Shown here piece after piece: positions 50,815-53,260 of a DNA stretch of 53,260 nt. Every line of letters starts with the position of its first letter. The stretch's first letter is position 1. The position numbers and the translations under genes were made by a program. The DNA is from Candidatus Omnitrophota bacterium (GTDB lineage Bacteria > Omnitrophota > Omnitrophia > Omnitrophales > Aquincolibacteriaceae), in NCBI GenBank assembly GCA_016930235.1, contig JAFGHI010000028.1:1-53260 (forward strand), written 5' to 3'. The notes beneath the pieces were generated by a model. That model was not told the origin of the DNA. It was given only the letters and a program-made list of their open reading frames with translations, and did no database searches.

Positions 50815-52340
50815 AAATTCTTCTGGTCGGCATTTACGATACCGTGACTGTTTCGCTCGCTCCGTATGTTCTTCGCTCCTATGCCGAACAATTTCCGGTG
50901 GCATCCCAATTTGAAATTATCACCAAAGAATTTTCGATTTTCAACCAGTCGGTTGAAGAAATGACCGTGGAGATCCAAAAAGAGAAACCGGATGTTGTCG
51001 GTTTCAGTGTCTATGTTTGGAATGCGAACGAGGTCTTCGAGATCATTCCTTCTTTGGGTGCCTTTGTGATCATAGGGGGGCCGCATGTCACAAGCATCGA
51101 AAAGAAGCTCCTCGAAGAAAATCCGGGGATTGATGCTGTTGTGACAGGGGAAGGCGAGATCGTTTTTAAAGAACTTTTAGATTTTTTTGCGAAAGAAAAA
51201 AAACTTGAGGATATCCCAGGGATTACCACCCGTGAGTTCCATACGCCGCCCCGGAAAGATTGTGTGGAATTGGATTCCATCCCTGCTTTTTATGAGCGTT
51301 TGTTTCGTGAGCACCCCGGCGTGGAATGGATCGGTTTTGAAACCTCCCGCGGTTGCCTGATGAACTGCAAATATTGTGTTTGGAGTACGTCCAGAAAAAT
51401 GAGGACTTATTCGCTTGAGCGGGTCAAGCGGGATTTGGATATTATTTTAAATCAAGCAAGTCTCAAGCATATCTATTTTTGTGATTCCAATATTCTTCTG
51501 GGCCGGAAGAGGGCCAAAGAGATCTTCTCTTATCTCATTTCCCGGAACACCCCAAAATCCATCTGCTATGAATTTCATCCCGACCAGTTGGATGATGAAA
51601 TGATCGAACGGTTGTCGCAGTTGCCGCATCAGGAATTCAATTTCGGGATTCAGAGCGTCAATCCTCAGGTGTTGAAAAGGATGAGCCGTCACTTTGATCG
51701 GGATGTCTTCTTAAGAACCCTCGAAAAAGTGGCTCGATTCTTTTCGGAATCCCAAATTACGGTTGACCTGATTTACGGCCTGCCGGGAGATAACCTGGAA
51801 GGTTACAAGGCCTCTCTGGATTATGCGATGTCTTTGGAAGGTGTCGGGAGGATTTTGACCAATCCCTTAATTGTGCTTCCCGGGTCGGGGTATTGGTATG
51901 AAAAAGACAAATATGGTATCAAACTTCAAGACGAGACGAGTTATCTTCTGAAGGAAAACGCAACATTTACAGAAAAAGAAATGTCATTGGCGCGCGAATA
52001 TTCCTTTTACGTCTCGGTGCTTTATCTCAACCGACAATTAAAAAAGGCCTTTCAGGCTTATGTCCGATCCGGGCAAAAAGGATACTTGGAGACGCTTGTG
52101 GAGATGATGAAGGTGTTTTTCGACCCTTTTGTGCAGGAAGAATTCCCCGATATGATCCCGTCCATTCGGGAGGGATATGAAAAAAGAAACCGTGTTTTTC
52201 AAAGTGTCATCGAACGGTATGATGAGTGGGTCGAACATTTCAAGCAATCGACGGAACATGCTTTTGATCGCGAGTTGGAAGGGTATCGCGATTCTTTCTC
52301 ACCGCATTATTACAAGCTTAAAGCTTTTGCCGGTCTCTGA
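50811..52340 (+). CDS. B12-binding-type radical SAM protein
   Basis: The 509-residue protein has an N-terminal cobalamin-binding-like domain (about 1-140; I-I-G-G-P-H and the V-T-G-E-G-E edge are visible). The usual B12 D-x-H-x-x-G motif is not evident. Then comes the radical SAM core with the C182-x3-C186-x2-C189 cluster (R-G-C-L-M-N-C-K-Y-C). The C-terminal ~130 residues are helical, similar to the DUF4080-type tail. Members of the class methylate or rearrange unreactive carbons in lipids, antibiotics or tRNA. Overlapping the aminotransferase gene suggests a joint pathway, such as an amino-modified lipid or sugar. Confidence 0.86.
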   Translation: MKILLVGIYDTVTVSLAPYVLRSYAEQFPVASQFEIITKEFSIFNQSVEEMTVEIQKEKPDVVGFSVYVWNANEVFEIIPSLGAFVIIGGPHVTSIEKKLLEENPGIDAVVTGEGEIVFKELLDFFAKEKKLEDIPGITTREFHTPPRKDCVELDSIPAFYERLFREHPGVEWIGFETSRGCLMNCKYCVWSTSRKMRTYSLERVKRDLDIILNQASLKHIYFCDSNILLGRKRAKEIFSYLISRNTPKSICYEFHPDQLDDEMIERLSQLPHQEFNFGIQSVNPQVLKRMSRHFDRDVFLRTLEKVARFFSESQITVDLIYGLPGDNLEGYKASLDYAMSLEGVGRILTNPLIVLPGSGYWYEKDKYGIKLQDETSYLLKENATFTEKEMSLAREYSFYVSVLYLNRQLKKAFQAYVRSGQKGYLETLVEMMKVFFDPFVQEEFPDMIPSIREGYEKRNRVFQSVIERYDEWVEHFKQSTEHAFDRELEGYRDSFSPHYYKLKAFAGL

Positions 52341-52380
52341 AGCCGAGTGATTCCTCAGGAAAATTTATGTGCTTTGGGGT

Positions 52381-52659
52381 TTAATCCAGTTCCCGCATGA
52401 ATTCCTGCATGACTTGACTCACTCGCTTGACTTCGGTGGCGCGTTTAAAGGTGAAGCGTTTTTGCGTCTTCCAGCCGGTTTCGTTCCGCTGCCACTGATA
52501 GAGCGCGATGAAGGGCCTTGAGGTTTTGGGGTCGCGAATGAGGAGGACGGCGGCCCACCACTTGTCCGTTTTGGCCAGATTGTAGGCGTTTAAGATATGG
52601 TTTCGGTAGTAATCGGAGACGGGGTAATCGTATTGGACGGGAAAGCTTGACTGCTCCAT
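52381..52659 (-). CDS. Small hypothetical protein (92 residues)
   Basis: The start at 52659 has a full AAGGAGG upstream on the minus strand; a longer in-frame start would add 23 residues that include this site. The product is rich in aromatic residues: D-K-W-W-A-A-V-L-L, Y-Q-W-Q and T-G-W-K-T-Q-K-R-F. This suggests a small compact beta-sheet domain with a C-terminal helix. No family is recognised. It converges with the radical SAM gene. Confidence 0.7.
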   Translation of the reverse strand: MEQSSFPVQYDYPVSDYYRNHILNAYNLAKTDKWWAAVLLIRDPKTSRPFIALYQWQRNETGWKTQKRFTFKRATEVKRVSQVMQEFMRELD

Positions 52660-52766
52660 CAGGCCTCCTTCTTCTAGATGATTGTAACATGCGGCTGGTC
52701 TTCGGAGATGGGGAAAAATTGCCGACAATTAAGGCGGGACCGTGAGGGTCAAGAAAGGGGGGGCAG

Positions 52767-53260
52767 GTGGCCGGGCGTTTCGTTTTTTGGAGTCTTCTCG
52801 GGTGTTTGCTTGCGGCATGTGCCTCGACACCCAGTTTGACTTCTTATCTGGATCATCGGTGGGAATTGAGGAAAGGGGACTATTTTGAGCGGCAATATAT
52901 GGCCGAAGGGACGCATTTTTCTTTATATCATAAGGCGAAGGTGATGCCGGTTTCTCTTGAATATCTCAAAGATCCGGAGGATTTTGAAAGGGAGGACTTG
53001 AGGCAATTAAGGACGGAATTTCAATCCATTCTGGAAGCGAGATTATCGGAGGTCTACGAAGTTTTGGACCAAAGGGTCCAGCCGGATTATCAGACGGTGG
53101 TCATCAGTCCTGCTTTGACTTATATCGATACTCCGGATCGGGTGACCCATGCGGTGTCTTCGGCTGTGATTCTCATTCCGTTGACTAGCGGCGTTTCGGC
53201 CTTTGAAGCCAAAATCACGGAGGGAGAGACTGGAATCATACTGGCTGAGATTGCCGAAAA
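52767..53260 (+). CDS. DUF3313-like lipoprotein (truncated by window end)
   Basis: The frame opens with GTG after AAAGGGGGGG, and stays open to the last base, giving at least 164 residues. The N-terminus is a lipoprotein signal with lipobox L-A-A-C, so it is lipid-anchored. After it, a tyrosine-rich segment, a Glu/Arg helix and an alternating segment (V-V-I-S-P-A-L-T-Y-I-D) fit the DUF3313-type lipoproteins. The 3' end is missing. It is divergent from the small minus-strand gene. Confidence 0.65.
   Translation, partial: MAGRFVFWSLLGCLLAACASTPSLTSYLDHRWELRKGDYFERQYMAEGTHFSLYHKAKVMPVSLEYLKDPEDFEREDLRQLRTEFQSILEARLSEVYEVLDQRVQPDYQTVVISPALTYIDTPDRVTHAVSSAVILIPLTSGVSAFEAKITEGETGIILAEIAE

Overview
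The window is about 53 kb of a Gram-negative bacterial genome of middling GC. It shows a porin with a terminal Phe, lipoproteins with lipoboxes, and a PilZ protein. The best guess at lineage is Omnitrophota (former OP3) or a relative in the PVC neighbourhood. This rests on a 5,410-codon multidomain ORF with recurring R-S-E-L-R separators, many palindromic repeats between and inside genes, and several families I associate with that group. It is an inference (about 0.6), because the window contains no rRNA. I saw no tRNA, CRISPR array, prophage or insertion sequence.

Layout. 1-2.9 kb: the end of an asparagine-synthetase-like gene, an unknown protein and a secreted trypsin-like protease. 3.0-10.3 kb: citrate synthase, a PurF homologue whose glutaminase half looks dead, a radical SAM protein, and a two-gene beta-oxidation unit (thiolase plus bifunctional hydratase/dehydrogenase). 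10.4-17.1 kb: a small membrane protein, an AAE-type transporter, glycogen phosphorylase, a lone receiver domain and a large polytopic membrane protein. 17.3-21.0 kb: a surface-sugar cassette (two SDR enzymes, a DegT aminotransferase and a methyltransferase). 21.1-23.5 kb: porin, PilZ protein and small proteins. 23.5-25.5 kb: two repair enzymes for deaminated bases, family-4 uracil-DNA glycosylase and endonuclease V, divergently arranged. 25.5-26.0 kb: a non-coding, highly foldable composite repeat. 26.9-43.1 kb: the giant gene. 43.4-52.3 kb: a run of plus-strand genes (channel, SixA, CYTH, Dtd, YjbQ, ROK kinase, SF1 helicase, DegT aminotransferase, B12-type radical SAM), then a small minus-strand gene and a truncated lipoprotein gene.

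The most unusual material is of two kinds. First, the giant protein has a signal-peptide-like N-terminus. It strings together a ChaN/EreA-like domain, winged-helix-like repeats, two copies of a ~300-residue membrane module flanking a HAD phosphatase, an inositol-monophosphatase-like domain missing a metal ligand, a SAM-methyltransferase-like domain and more than a thousand residues of helical repeats. R-S-E-L-R motifs lie at or near many of the module boundaries, and it carries in-frame palindromic repeats of kinds normally found between genes. Second, several different families of long inverted repeats occupy the spacers between apparent transcription units from 43 to 50 kb, while genes within a unit are 28 bases or less apart. 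One family (three copies here) ends directly at the Shine-Dalgarno sequence of the next gene in two of its copies. These repeats may act as terminators or translation-control elements as well as mobile palindromes.
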